From contig CADBNY010000151.1 in the NCBI GenBank assembly GCA_902796215.1, forward strand, positions 1-28,609: 28,609 nucleotides of DNA. Direction: 5' to 3'. Under the pieces are notes generated by a model. That model ran no database searches. It worked only from the letters and a program-made list of their open reading frames with translations, and was not told where the DNA came from. Of this stretch, positions 1 to 8,203 are shown in pieces (position 1 is the first letter of the stretch; every line of letters starts with the position of its first letter). Source of the DNA: an uncultured Erysipelotrichaceae bacterium (lineage in GTDB: Bacteria; Bacillota_I; Bacilli_A; RF39; UBA660). The translations under genes and the position numbers were made by a program.

Positions 1-141
1 ATTATATCGACAATTTTTTATAAAAGCAATACATAAATTTTACTTTACATCATTTTTTTACAATTAACAAAATAGTGTATTTAAAAAGAAAAATATACAA
101 TAATAATAATTATTATGTTAAAATAATAATAAGGTGATAGA

Positions 142-729
142 ATGAAGAAAAAAAAAGATATTCAATTTATAATAATATTTACATTCATAGTCACAATATC
201 TCTTCTATATTTATCAAAAGTTTCATATGCAAAGTATCGAAAACAAGTAGAAGCAAACACAGCTGCAACTGTAGCTAGTTGGAATATTAAAGTAAATAAT
301 GAATCTATTAATAATAAATCCATTCTTACAAATTATATAACTCCCACTTTTGATACAAATCAATATGTAAAATCTGGAGTTTTAGCACCTGGATCAACTG
401 GATATTTTGATATTGTAATTGATGCTTTATTAGTAGATGTTGATTTTTCCTATGAAATATCAGGAAGTATTCATGAAGATACTCCCTTAAACGATCTAAT
501 TATTACTCAGTACGAACAAAACGGAATTCAATCAATCTATAATGATACTGACAAAATAACTGGAGAAGTTCAAAAAAACACTGCCAACACTTCTATTAGA
601 GTTTTCTTCAAATGGAATGATGATGAAACTGAAACAATGAATAATCAACAAGATACAGCCTATGCTACCAATCCAAATAATCAGCAAACAAAAATAAAAG
701 TCAATATTAAATTCAATCAAAAACAATAA
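142..729 (+). CDS. TasA/camelysin-like secreted protein with SipW-type signal
   Basis: 195 aa. A Lys-rich start is followed by one hydrophobic segment (about residues 8-25) and then the short stretch ATVASW at 42-47, the kind of sequence found just after the cleavage site of SipW-processed proteins such as TasA and camelysin. The remainder is hydrophilic, Asn/Thr-rich and probably all-beta, including a stretch at 75-105 (PGSTGYFDI and on) typical of this family. The start is supported by AAGGTGATAGA just before ATG. It is the only plus-strand gene in the window and converges on a paralogue-like gene (750-1499) that carries the same ATVASW motif. Family knowledge: such proteins form extracellular fibres or matrix. 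Polymerisation here is inference; the family call is fairly secure, the exact role is not. Confidence 0.72.
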   Translation: MKKKKDIQFIIIFTFIVTISLLYLSKVSYAKYRKQVEANTAATVASWNIKVNNESINNKSILTNYITPTFDTNQYVKSGVLAPGSTGYFDIVIDALLVDVDFSYEISGSIHEDTPLNDLIITQYEQNGIQSIYNDTDKITGEVQKNTANTSIRVFFKWNDDETETMNNQQDTAYATNPNNQQTKIKVNIKFNQKQ

Positions 730-751
730 GCAAACACTTATTGTTCTTTTT
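722..751. terminator. bidirectional intrinsic terminator between convergent genes
   Basis: A perfect 9-bp stem, AACAATAAG (722-730) and CTTATTGTT (737-745), has a 6-nt loop. It is followed by CTTTTT on the plus strand and by TTTTT on the minus strand. The TAA of the plus-strand gene (727-729) lies inside the stem, and the T-run overlaps the stop codon of the minus-strand gene (750-752). It therefore probably ends both transcripts. Confidence 0.75.
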
Positions 752-1499
752 ATGTATTTCTTTGTCTCACTAATAATTTAAGTGTTAAAGATAAACAAGC
801 TTTTCCTGTACTTTCTTCATATTCATGACACTTCATTCCAAAATAACTATCGGCATCATCTTTTTCCAGATATAAATTAGACTTTAAACTATTATAAATA
901 CTAGAAGTAACATTAGTTAAAGTATAAATTCCATTACTAAACTGATAATATGGAAAAGAAGAATCAAATTGATAAACATCATCTTGCTTATAATAAATAG
1001 GAGTACTACTTTCATATGGCCAAACCAATCCAATATCAAAATCTACTGTATCAGAAGGATTTAAAACTGATTTACTAGCAGTAAAAGAAACACTAAATGG
1101 ATAATTTGATTGTAAATAATTTATCATAGTTGTCTGATCATTAATTTGAATTGTATGGCCCAATAATTGAAATTCAGAAATTTCATATATAAAATCAGCT
1201 GTAACATCACTATGATTATGAGCAGAAATTGTTTTACTATAATTATTCATTCCCGGCTTCATCTTCGTAATATCAATAACAAAAATTTTAGAATCATCTC
1301 CAGAATCATCTCTAAATTGAACATCCCAAGATGCTACCGTAGCATCCAAACCAACTTGTGCTGTCGTTGAAAAAACAAACCAAGCAAAAATATTAATTCC
1401 CAAAGTAAAAAGTGCTAAAAAGATACTATAATATTTTCTCTTTAACAATGCCTTTTTTAATAAAATAATTTTTTCATCCCTTATTTGTTTCTTCTTCAT
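750..1499 (-). CDS. TasA-like secreted/membrane-anchored protein, SipW-type signal
   Basis: 249 aa. A basic N-terminus (about 22 residues) leads into a hydrophobic segment at about 23-45, then ATVASWDVQF at 53-62, matching the motif in the convergent gene at 142-729. The body is a polar, probably beta-sandwich, extracellular region containing KPGMNNYSK and related strands. It is the last gene of the eight-gene operon, 14 nt after the stop of the SipW-type signal peptidase gene, which strongly suggests it is a substrate of that enzyme. TAGGAATTTGT precedes the ATG. Family knowledge says TasA/camelysin-type proteins are processed by SipW; fibre formation is inferred. There is no sortase motif at the C-terminus. 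Confidence 0.68.
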   Translation of the reverse strand: MKKKQIRDEKIILLKKALLKRKYYSIFLALFTLGINIFAWFVFSTTAQVGLDATVASWDVQFRDDSGDDSKIFVIDITKMKPGMNNYSKTISAHNHSDVTADFIYEISEFQLLGHTIQINDQTTMINYLQSNYPFSVSFTASKSVLNPSDTVDFDIGLVWPYESSTPIYYKQDDVYQFDSSFPYYQFSNGIYTLTNVTSSIYNSLKSNLYLEKDDADSYFGMKCHEYEESTGKACLSLTLKLLVRQRNT

Positions 1500-1513
1500 A
1501 CAAATTCCTATAA

Positions 1514-2101
1514 TTATTCTTGTTCTTCATTCTTTTCTATTCTTCTTATTTCATTCTTTTCTATTTTTATATCTGTAATTGTCTGCAACACTTCTAAAAC
1601 AATGACCAATACTAAAGGAATAAAAATAAGCAAGAAAAAGCCAACTTGACTTTTTACAACATGATTAATTGTTGAAATAATAGGTAAAATTCCTATCACT
1701 TTTCCAAGTATTTGTGCCTCATCAATACTAGGATCTTCCACTTGAGAAGCAACACCCTTTGTCGTATAAATATATTTTCCATCAGATTTTTCTTCCATTT
1801 TTATAATTCTATGTGTAACTAATTTTCCTTGCAAGTCTCCCCTTATTCCCTGATATGCTATATCATCTCCAACCTTTAAACTTTTTGTATCACAATCCTT
1901 TACGATAATAACATCATTAATATCATATACTCCAGCCATTGAACCAGTAGCAACAGTAAATAACCGATATCCAAAAATACTTTTATTACCAGATAAACGT
2001 TGAAGCATAATAAATGATAAGTATAAAACAACCATCAAAATAAAACATATTTTAATTGTCATATAAACATTTCTAAAAATCTTATTATTAAAAATTTTCA
2101 T
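1514..2101 (-). CDS. sipW: SipW-type (ER-type) signal peptidase I
   Basis: 195 aa. This is a membrane serine protease of family S26 that removes signal peptides outside the membrane. One N-terminal membrane segment (about 16-34) is followed by the catalytic box VATGSM with Ser54. A box B region (VIIVKD, VGDDIAY) and LVTHRI with His97 come next, then VEDPSIDEAQILGKV and a C-terminal membrane segment (about 153-171). His in place of Lys as general base marks it as the ER/SipW subtype rather than the LepB subtype. The gene overlaps the DUF2357-like gene by 14 nt, and GAGGGTG lies upstream of the start. It sits directly before one TasA-like gene and in the same operon as three more candidate substrates. 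Confidence 0.88.
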   Translation of the reverse strand: MKIFNNKIFRNVYMTIKICFILMVVLYLSFIMLQRLSGNKSIFGYRLFTVATGSMAGVYDINDVIIVKDCDTKSLKVGDDIAYQGIRGDLQGKLVTHRIIKMEEKSDGKYIYTTKGVASQVEDPSIDEAQILGKVIGILPIISTINHVVKSQVGFFLLIFIPLVLVIVLEVLQTITDIKIEKNEIRRIEKNEEQE

Positions 2102-3212
2102 TATCTAAAACACCCTCTTTAAACAAATCCAATAGTTCATTTATTTTATTATTCTCTCGCATTAAGCGATCTTTAAAAATATTATAAATACTATCTTCTC
2201 TTTCTTTATTCTTAGCTTTAATAGATTTAATTTGTTTATTGAAAATATCTTGTAACTTATCTTCTGTAATATTAGGATCCGTATCTAACAAATTATCTAC
2301 TAAACGCTGTATCATTTGATTAATAACAGAACTTTCATTAGCCCTATCACTGCTATTAATATAATTTTTATTTGCAATAAAAGCCATTAAAAAAGCTTGA
2401 TCGTATTCATTTTTTAAAACACCTTTATCAAAAAAATCACGCTTTTCTTTTTCTTTCTTATCTTTACTTTCAAATGACTGAATATAATTCCATAATTCCT
2501 CAGCTTTCCTAAAATTTGGATTTTTTAAAATAACATTTGTTTTTCGAATAGGACTACGAACAGGAGGAACATGTAATCTTGATAAAGTAAGCATTAACTC
2601 AGTACCAAAAAAACCATCTATTTGCATTTTTGCTTTTTGAATTCTCTCATCAAAAGAAAGATCATTTTTATCGCCACTACCTTCTTGAATTTTTTTAGAA
2701 ACATCACTTAAATCTAAAGAAATTTTTAACTCTTCTCCAAAAACACTTGTATTTGCAACATATTGAAGTTTATTTTTATCTTGACAATATGAAGTTCCAG
2801 AAGTTTCTGAAGTCCTTTTTTCAAAAAAATTACGTAAATTATTTAACAAAGTATGAATAAAACGGTTCTCATATGTATCTAAACTTTCATCTTTATTAAT
2901 ATTTAATATTTTAGACGGTTTAACATCTCCATTATCTTCAATCTTCTGTATTAAATTAGTATGTTGTGTCAAATGAATAACGGATTCTACAGTTACTTTT
3001 CGTGCTAACTCAACTTTAACGATTTCTTCATCATTAATAATAAATCTTTTAGGGTTACGCAAAATATTATCAATATATGGTAAAACATCTTCGATTTTAT
3101 CCAACCATTCATAATTAAACTCTTTTAACTCATAATCTCGCTTAATAAATAATGTAGAATTCAAATTACTAATAAAGGCTTCATTTCTATCAAATTCTTC
3201 ATCATTATTCAT
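2088..3212 (-). CDS. DUF2357-like partner of the adjacent McrB-like ATPase
   Basis: 374 aa, soluble, charged and mainly helical. Residues 70-130 contain the pattern that marks DUF2357 proteins: a helix with a repeated His/Asn face, VKPSKIL, and then DTYENRFI at 112-119. In known gene neighbourhoods DUF2357 proteins pair with McrB-type AAA+ GTPase/ATPase genes, as here. Many such proteins carry a C-terminal PD-(D/E)xK nuclease domain. I see no D...ExK motif in the Lys-rich, probably coiled-coil C-terminus, so this may be a nuclease-free version. I chose the ATG at 3212 because GGGAGATGG precedes it; an in-frame ATG at 3227 that overlaps the previous stop has no good ribosome site. The family call rests on pattern recognition only. 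Confidence 0.58.
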   Translation of the reverse strand: MNNDEEFDRNEAFISNLNSTLFIKRDYELKEFNYEWLDKIEDVLPYIDNILRNPKRFIINDEEIVKVELARKVTVESVIHLTQHTNLIQKIEDNGDVKPSKILNINKDESLDTYENRFIHTLLNNLRNFFEKRTSETSGTSYCQDKNKLQYVANTSVFGEELKISLDLSDVSKKIQEGSGDKNDLSFDERIQKAKMQIDGFFGTELMLTLSRLHVPPVRSPIRKTNVILKNPNFRKAEELWNYIQSFESKDKKEKEKRDFFDKGVLKNEYDQAFLMAFIANKNYINSSDRANESSVINQMIQRLVDNLLDTDPNITEDKLQDIFNKQIKSIKAKNKEREDSIYNIFKDRLMRENNKINELLDLFKEGVLDNENF

Positions 3213-3226
3213 TCTACCATCTCCCA

Positions 3227-4780
3227 TTAAATCATTTTCTTAAGTCTTAGTAAATACTCCTTACATTCATTAAAGTTTTGCTTTCCAAAGCTCTTATCCA
3301 AAAATTCAATAAATGGATCAATATCATCTCGAATATAAGCTAAGTTTAATTGTTCAAATTTACGAAGTATTTTTCTTGCTATATAATAATCTACACCATC
3401 AACTTCTGTACCACCACACGCAACATATGTTGCAACAAAATCTCTCATTTGCTTAACAATACGATTACCAAAAGCAATACGGAAATGTTGAATAACATAA
3501 TCATCCATATCACTGATTTTTTGTTCCATTTCAGCAGTTAACGGATTATTTTTCTTAGCTTCAGCAAATAACCCTTCTAAATAAGAACTATTAATATTCA
3601 TAGCATCAGTATCAACAGGTTCAAAAACTTGCCCTTTATCATTAATATCAATTGGCATAGCACGGTCATATACTTTATCAGTAACAGCAAAAGTAGAATC
3701 ATCATTATTAATCGTACCAATATACCACATATTACCTGGAATTTTTAATTTACCAGCTTGAAGTTTAACCGGATCATTATCCCAAGAGCTAGGTACTAAT
3801 TCAATAATCCATTCATCTCGTGAAGGCATTTCTAGAATTGACAACATTTCTGCAAAATAGTATTCAACACGAGCAATATTCATTTCATCAAGTACAGTAA
3901 CATAAACATCATCAGTATATCCAGCTAAATACATTCCTTTTAAGACATCAGTTTCATTAAACTTCTTTGTAAACTCATTAAAATAACCAAATAACTCAGT
4001 ACGATCTCTCCAGGAGGGTTGAACAGACGCTATAATTGCATCATTCTTAATAAATTTTCCCCAAGCATAAGCAAGAGAAGTTTTACCTGTACCAGAAATA
4101 CCCTGTAGAATAACTAATTTTGTTGCAGATAATCCAGAAATAAATAATCTTATCATATTAGTTGTATAATAAAGTTTCAATTTAGAAGCCGCAAAATTAC
4201 GAAATTCTTCTACCAATTCTTCTAATGTAAAACTATTTCCATAGTCTTGAATCTTATAATCCTTAAATTGAACATCAATAGAATGTAATTTAGAAAATCT
4301 AGCATTTGGATCATCATCAATAATTCCAACTTCACTACTGTTCTCTTCTTCACTATCACTAATAGTTTCTTCTTCAATTGTAGCCTCTTCCCCTGGTTTT
4401 AATCCTAATTGAGACACTTTCATTGCAAGTATTTTCTCTTTTTCTTGCACCAAATCAGCAACCTTATTATTTAGCATTCCAATCTCTTTTAGCATAGACT
4501 CTTGTTCCACTAGTGTTTTTCGAAATCGAATATATTTACGAACTAAAAAGACAATCGACAAAATAATTAATCCTAATATAACAATCATTACAATAATTGC
4601 TAATATTGCTAATACCCATTCTCCCCCAGAAAACTCCTTTTGATAAAGACCAATAATAGACAAATAATCTTGAATATTAAAAACTTGAATAAAACCATTT
4701 AAAATTCCACTTATCATAGTCCCAATACCATTAAAAAAAACGGACATAAATTCAAATAAAAAACGAAAATAAGTCTCCAT
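3227..4780 (-). CDS. membrane-anchored McrB-like AAA+ NTPase
   Basis: 517 aa. There is a hydrophobic N-terminal stretch (about 8-34), a strong membrane helix at 55-80, then a coiled-coil-like segment (85-125) and an acidic linker. The AAA+ domain runs from about 180 to 500. Walker A is GISGTGKT (227-234). Walker B is VLDEMNIA (296-303), the McrB-type DEMN signature, followed by a Val-Glu-Tyr-Tyr helix. Sensor 1 is GTINND (355-360), and KVYDRA gives the probable arginine finger R373. Canonical McrB proteins are soluble and have an N-terminal DNA-binding domain; this one has membrane segments instead. The start is the ATG at 4780 with GAGGAGG 6-7 nt upstream, two bases after the stop of the preceding gene. 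The role is probably remodelling of an envelope-located partner (inference). Confidence 0.85.
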   Translation of the reverse strand: METYFRFLFEFMSVFFNGIGTMISGILNGFIQVFNIQDYLSIIGLYQKEFSGGEWVLAILAIIVMIVILGLIILSIVFLVRKYIRFRKTLVEQESMLKEIGMLNNKVADLVQEKEKILAMKVSQLGLKPGEEATIEEETISDSEEENSSEVGIIDDDPNARFSKLHSIDVQFKDYKIQDYGNSFTLEELVEEFRNFAASKLKLYYTTNMIRLFISGLSATKLVILQGISGTGKTSLAYAWGKFIKNDAIIASVQPSWRDRTELFGYFNEFTKKFNETDVLKGMYLAGYTDDVYVTVLDEMNIARVEYYFAEMLSILEMPSRDEWIIELVPSSWDNDPVKLQAGKLKIPGNMWYIGTINNDDSTFAVTDKVYDRAMPIDINDKGQVFEPVDTDAMNINSSYLEGLFAEAKKNNPLTAEMEQKISDMDDYVIQHFRIAFGNRIVKQMRDFVATYVACGGTEVDGVDYYIARKILRKFEQLNLAYIRDDIDPFIEFLDKSFGKQNFNECKEYLLRLKKMI

Positions 4781-4781
4781 C

Positions 4782-5834
4782 TTAATCCTCCTCAAAAAGC
4801 AATATTTTCAAAGTCTTTCCTTCATAATTAAGTAAATATTCCTTATCTTTATACTTATAATCGGAAAGAACTAAATAATCAAAAATTCCCTCTTTCTCAA
4901 TATTTTCAATCTTTTTATAAATATCATGAATATGAGAAAAATCCTGAATACATACAAAATGAAAATCTTCAGAAAAAGCATCTTTTTGATTCACATAAGT
5001 ATTATAAGTAACACCTAAATAAACATAATGACGAAATAAATGATTATCAATTAAAGAAAAAATATTAGAATCAATTTTTCCTCTTTTAATAAATGAATCA
5101 TCTAATTTAATAATAAAACGAGGGATTTTTTTATTTTCAACAATATTTTTTAAAATATATAAAGACAACTTCTGAATAAGACACTCTATCTTGTCCTTAA
5201 ATAATTCATCCTTAAAAAAAACTCTAGTAATCATCGTCTTCCTATAATTATTTAAGACATCAATATGATAATCAAGCTCAAAATATTTAACCTCATTACA
5301 TCCTTCGAAAGACTTCTCATTAAGACAATAATAATGATCTCGATAATTAAATAACTTATTTATTAAATTATAATTTTTTTGAACCATTTTAATAAACTTT
5401 GCTAATCTATTTTTTATATGTTCTTTATAAAAATAATTATTTTCAACAAATTCAATAACAGCTTCAGATAATTGCTCCTTATCATTTATTTTTAATTGAT
5501 CAATCTTTAAAACTTCTAAAGAAAAATCTTTTAAGCCTTTAATTGCTTGTACATGAAAAGAATATTCTTGATTACTCTCTTGTAATTCATATTGTCGATA
5601 ATCATCCAGCATTTCTATCATTGTCCCTTGAAATTCTTTACAAAGATTATCTAAACTGTAAATAGAATCATCAACCGTATAAAAAATATTATAATAGTAA
5701 TTATCAACATAAAGAGAAAAATAATCTTGAAATACTTTTCGAATAAAAGGTGAATCATCATCTAATAGAAAAACTCCATACTCAACAAGGTATTGTATCT
5801 TATAATTCATAAAAATACTAATTACATTATTCAT
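4782..5834 (-). CDS. hypothetical protein, 350 aa, soluble
   Basis: I do not recognise this family. It has no signal peptide or membrane segment, is rich in Tyr/Phe/Lys/Asp and is probably mixed alpha/beta. Residues about 230-345 alternate short hydrophobic strands and helices (PRFIIKLDD, YVYLGVTY, FHFVCIQDF, FDYLVLSDY). This faintly recalls a TIM-barrel such as a degenerate EAL domain, but no EAL or metal-binding residues are visible and I do not claim it. The start is the ATG at 5834, with AAGGTTGGTGAA upstream; an in-frame TTG at 5846 lacks a ribosome site. It is the gene directly before the membrane AAA+ gene, with its own extended -10 element upstream, so it is likely a cytoplasmic partner of the AAA+/DUF2357 pair. 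Confidence 0.6.
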   Translation of the reverse strand: MNNVISIFMNYKIQYLVEYGVFLLDDDSPFIRKVFQDYFSLYVDNYYYNIFYTVDDSIYSLDNLCKEFQGTMIEMLDDYRQYELQESNQEYSFHVQAIKGLKDFSLEVLKIDQLKINDKEQLSEAVIEFVENNYFYKEHIKNRLAKFIKMVQKNYNLINKLFNYRDHYYCLNEKSFEGCNEVKYFELDYHIDVLNNYRKTMITRVFFKDELFKDKIECLIQKLSLYILKNIVENKKIPRFIIKLDDSFIKRGKIDSNIFSLIDNHLFRHYVYLGVTYNTYVNQKDAFSEDFHFVCIQDFSHIHDIYKKIENIEKEGIFDYLVLSDYKYKDKEYLLNYEGKTLKILLFEED

Positions 5835-5861
5835 AGAATTCACCAACCTTACTCAATTAAA

Positions 5862-5870
5862 ATTATAACA
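5862..5870 (-). promoter_or_regulatory. internal extended -10 promoter (TGTTATAAT)
   Basis: On the minus strand TGTTATAAT lies about 28 nt before the chosen ATG at 5834, with AAGGTTGGTGAA in between. The -35 region is poor, as is common for extended -10 promoters. It could give separate expression to the 350-aa gene, the AAA+ gene and those after it. Confidence 0.45.
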
Positions 5871-5892
5871 TAAATATCATTCAATTACTCAT

Positions 5893-6825
5893 CTAATTTG
5901 CTGTATTAACAGAAACTTGAATAATTGAAGTTGGATTAACAACCGGATAAGTATAATCCCTAGTAATATCATCTTTATAAAATATTATTTCACTACTAGA
6001 ACTAGCATTAACTTTAAAAGAAAATTTCGAAACATACTGATATCCATTAATTGTTTGTTCTTGATAATTATCAGAAAGACGATGAAGATACAAACTATTC
6101 ATCATATCAACAAATAATTTTTCTGGATTATACTGAAGTGTTACAATAGCAGAAAAACACTTATTTTTATTTTCATCTGTTAAATCATTATAATCATCTA
6201 AACTAATTTGATCACCAACATGATAATTCAAAAAAGGCTCCTCTACCTGATAATAGGAAATAGAATTTAAAAAACGAATTGTTAAATACTTCGAATTAAC
6301 GCTATCTTCTATTTCATAAGAAAAATTGCTTTTTTCAACTCCTATTGTATAAGCAGCACTCATTGTTTTATGATAAGGAAGATTAGAAGAAACAGAAGTT
6401 TCTACTAAAACAGTATCATTTGCATAAAAATTTTGTAATGGTGTAACACTAATTTGATAAGAATCTGTTTCATCATCTGCTCGAATAATTCCACTATTTT
6501 TACTCAAAGTACAACTAACAGTACTAGGACAATTAACATTAATGGTATAACTAATATCTGTTCTAGTAACTCTTTCAGCATTTTTACGATTATTTAAATC
6601 AATTGTTAATGTATAAGTATTAACACCATCCCAGTTATTTATATTATAATTTTTGCCATTAACATTTAAAATACTACTATTAAAATAAAAACCCTTAGTT
6701 TCTAATAAATATTGTGAAATAATATTATGAATATAACGACCAAAAGCAAAAGAAATAAATAAGAAAAACACTAATAAACATAAAATAATAATACTTCTTC
6801 TTTTATATTTTCGAATATATTTCAT
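5893..6825 (-). CDS. secreted/membrane-anchored protein of the SipW-linked operon
   Basis: 310 aa. A basic start and one hydrophobic segment (about 11-29) are followed by an extracellular region with many Thr/Ser/Asn and alternating strands. The two cysteines in NVNCPSTVSCTL are close enough to form a disulphide. Later residues (SYEIEDSVNSKYL, IVTLQYNPEKLF) look like further beta-sandwich domains. No sortase motif, no lipobox and no C-terminal membrane anchor are present. GGAGGG precedes the ATG. The gene lies between two TasA-like genes and the AAA+ module, so export with SipW-type processing is likely, though no cleavage motif is obvious. No family is recognised beyond this layout. Confidence 0.6.
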   Translation of the reverse strand: MKYIRKYKRRSIIILCLLVFFLFISFAFGRYIHNIISQYLLETKGFYFNSSILNVNGKNYNINNWDGVNTYTLTIDLNNRKNAERVTRTDISYTINVNCPSTVSCTLSKNSGIIRADDETDSYQISVTPLQNFYANDTVLVETSVSSNLPYHKTMSAAYTIGVEKSNFSYEIEDSVNSKYLTIRFLNSISYYQVEEPFLNYHVGDQISLDDYNDLTDENKNKCFSAIVTLQYNPEKLFVDMMNSLYLHRLSDNYQEQTINGYQYVSKFSFKVNASSSSEIIFYKDDITRDYTYPVVNPTSIIQVSVNTAN

Positions 6826-6839
6826 AGTACCCTCCTATA

Positions 6840-7451
6840 TCATATAATTTGTTGAGACTCCAATATAACTTCAATACTTTCTAAATAATCCGCATAAACA
6901 CTGTTTGCAGAATAAAGAGAGGGAAATTGTATAACTATTGTATAAATATCTGTTACATCATTTTCATAACTCATTTGATAATTACTAATGGCACTATACT
7001 CTCTATACCACGCCCCATCTACATCTTGTTTTGAACTAGATCCTTGAAAAAGATTAACTGCCCCACTAGCATCTGGTAATTCATTACAATACATTGAAAT
7101 AGTAATTGGTAAATTGGTCGTTGTTCGAACCTTAACTCGATAAGAAATATCCACATCACTGTGTTTACTAGCATTATAATTAGATACACTAAAACGATAT
7201 ACATAAGCCTCATCTTGAGGAATGATTCCTTCTGATTCTAAATTAAAAGACATTTTCCCATCTTCAAAAATATATAAGGCTTTATCAATATTAGCATTAA
7301 CTTTAGCACGTATTTCATATCTTGAATAAGTATATTGTAATAATCGAAATGCTAAAAATAAAATCAACAACAAAAAGAATCCGAATAATATTAATCTTTT
7401 TTTTTCCTCAAAAAAAGATATATTCTTAATTTTATTAATTAATAAATTCAC
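6840..7451 (-). CDS. TasA-like membrane-anchored/secreted protein
   Basis: 203 aa. Basic N-terminus, one hydrophobic segment at about 19-39, then YTYSRYEIRAKVNANIDKAL, which matches the general layout downstream of the membrane segment in TasA-like proteins. The body is beta-rich; a central ASKHSDVDISYRV stretch recalls the NHSDVTADFIYEI stretch of the protein at 750-1499. Translation starts at GTG (7451); the AGGTGATAAT that serves as its ribosome site overlaps the TAG of the preceding gene. The gene ends in TGA just before the GGAGGG of the next gene, which supports use of TGA as a stop. Probable substrate of the operon's signal peptidase. Confidence 0.6.
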   Translation of the reverse strand: MNLLINKIKNISFFEEKKRLILFGFFLLLILFLAFRLLQYTYSRYEIRAKVNANIDKALYIFEDGKMSFNLESEGIIPQDEAYVYRFSVSNYNASKHSDVDISYRVKVRTTTNLPITISMYCNELPDASGAVNLFQGSSSKQDVDGAWYREYSAISNYQMSYENDVTDIYTIVIQFPSLYSANSVYADYLESIEVILESQQII

Positions 7452-7459
7452 ATTATCAC

Positions 7460-8077
7460 CTACGGTTCTACATATTCTTGAATAGTCTCTCCTCGATATT
7501 GAACAGCATGAAAATGAATTTCAAAAAAATCATCTAATATTTGATTATCTTCTGTTATCCCTTCAATATCAACTAAATAATCAAAATAAAAATTAGCACT
7601 AAGATGAAATTTTCTATTATTTGCTATATCATCTAAAGTTATAATTCCAGTATAAGTATCTTGACTTGTTCGAATAATTCCATCATTTGAAATTATCTCA
7701 GAAAAAGTCAAAAGTTTATCATCATCTATTTTTTTATCAACAAAACGAAATTCATATAATATAGCAACATCACTACCACTAGGATCAATTTCCAAATCAA
7801 TTGTACCAGAACTACCTGGAGATATTTTTTCTTCTCGAGTATGAGTAGATACCCAAGTTGTATTATCTAAAATAACTCGATTATCTAACGTACCATCATT
7901 ATTAGCAACCGCATCTACTCCATTTATTTTCAAACTTATTCCAGCAATTGAATTTGTTACTGCACCTTCAATAATAGACTCATAAGCAGTATAAGTAAAT
8001 CTAGCATTATAATACAAAAAACAGCCACCTACAATAACAATTAAAAAAAACATCAATATCTTTTTATTGTTTCTCAT
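7460..8077 (-). CDS. TasA/camelysin-like secreted protein, first gene of operon
   Basis: 205 aa. Short basic start, a hydrophobic segment at about 7-23, then TYTAYESIIEGAVTNSIAGI, resembling the post-signal region of SipW substrates. Residues about 80-110 carry ISPGSSGTIDLEIDPSGSD, closely similar in arrangement to APGSTGYFDIVIDA of the protein at 142-729, so the two are probably homologous. AAGGAG lies 5 nt before the ATG, behind a strong promoter, so this protein is likely made in the largest amount of the operon. Fibre or matrix subunit is the most likely role (inference). Confidence 0.68.
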   Translation of the reverse strand: MRNNKKILMFFLIVIVGGCFLYYNARFTYTAYESIIEGAVTNSIAGISLKINGVDAVANNDGTLDNRVILDNTTWVSTHTREEKISPGSSGTIDLEIDPSGSDVAILYEFRFVDKKIDDDKLLTFSEIISNDGIIRTSQDTYTGIITLDDIANNRKFHLSANFYFDYLVDIEGITEDNQILDDFFEIHFHAVQYRGETIQEYVEP

Positions 8078-8097
8078 ATCTACTCCTTATAATAATA

Positions 8098-8126
8098 ATT
8101 ATAGCAAAACAAAACTTTTTAGTAAA
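8098..8126 (-). promoter_or_regulatory. promoter of the eight-gene TasA/AAA+ operon
   Basis: On the minus strand TTTACT (-35, 8121-8126), a 17-nt spacer and TATAAT (-10, 8098-8103) with the upstream TGC of an extended -10 element. AAGGAG and the ATG at 8077 follow. The terminator of the preceding unit lies just upstream (8141-8180), so the operon starts here. Confidence 0.8.
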
Positions 8127-8140
8127 CTTCAAATGCAAAT

Positions 8141-8180
8141 GAAAAAAAGAAAATTAAATTGATTACCAATTTAACTTTCT
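8141..8180 (-). terminator. intrinsic terminator of the giant-protein operon
   Basis: On the minus strand a 14-bp stem (8167-8180 pairing with 8148-8161, one G-U pair) has the loop GTAAT and is followed by TTTTTT. It lies 23 nt after the stop of the inactive signal peptidase gene and before the promoter of the next operon. Confidence 0.75.
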
Positions 8181-8203
8181 AAAAAGCTCTTATATAATAC
8201 AAC

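Noticed and set aside
101..116. AT-only palindrome TAATAATAATTATTAT before the first gene, with an identical 13-mer in the promoter at 8090-8102
   Set aside because: In sequence this AT-rich, such words are expected by chance; not enough information to call an operator.
2088..4780. McrBC-type restriction system
   Set aside because: The ATPase is membrane-anchored without a DNA-binding N-terminus, no nuclease motif is seen in the partner, and all neighbours are envelope proteins; a restriction role is possible but less supported.
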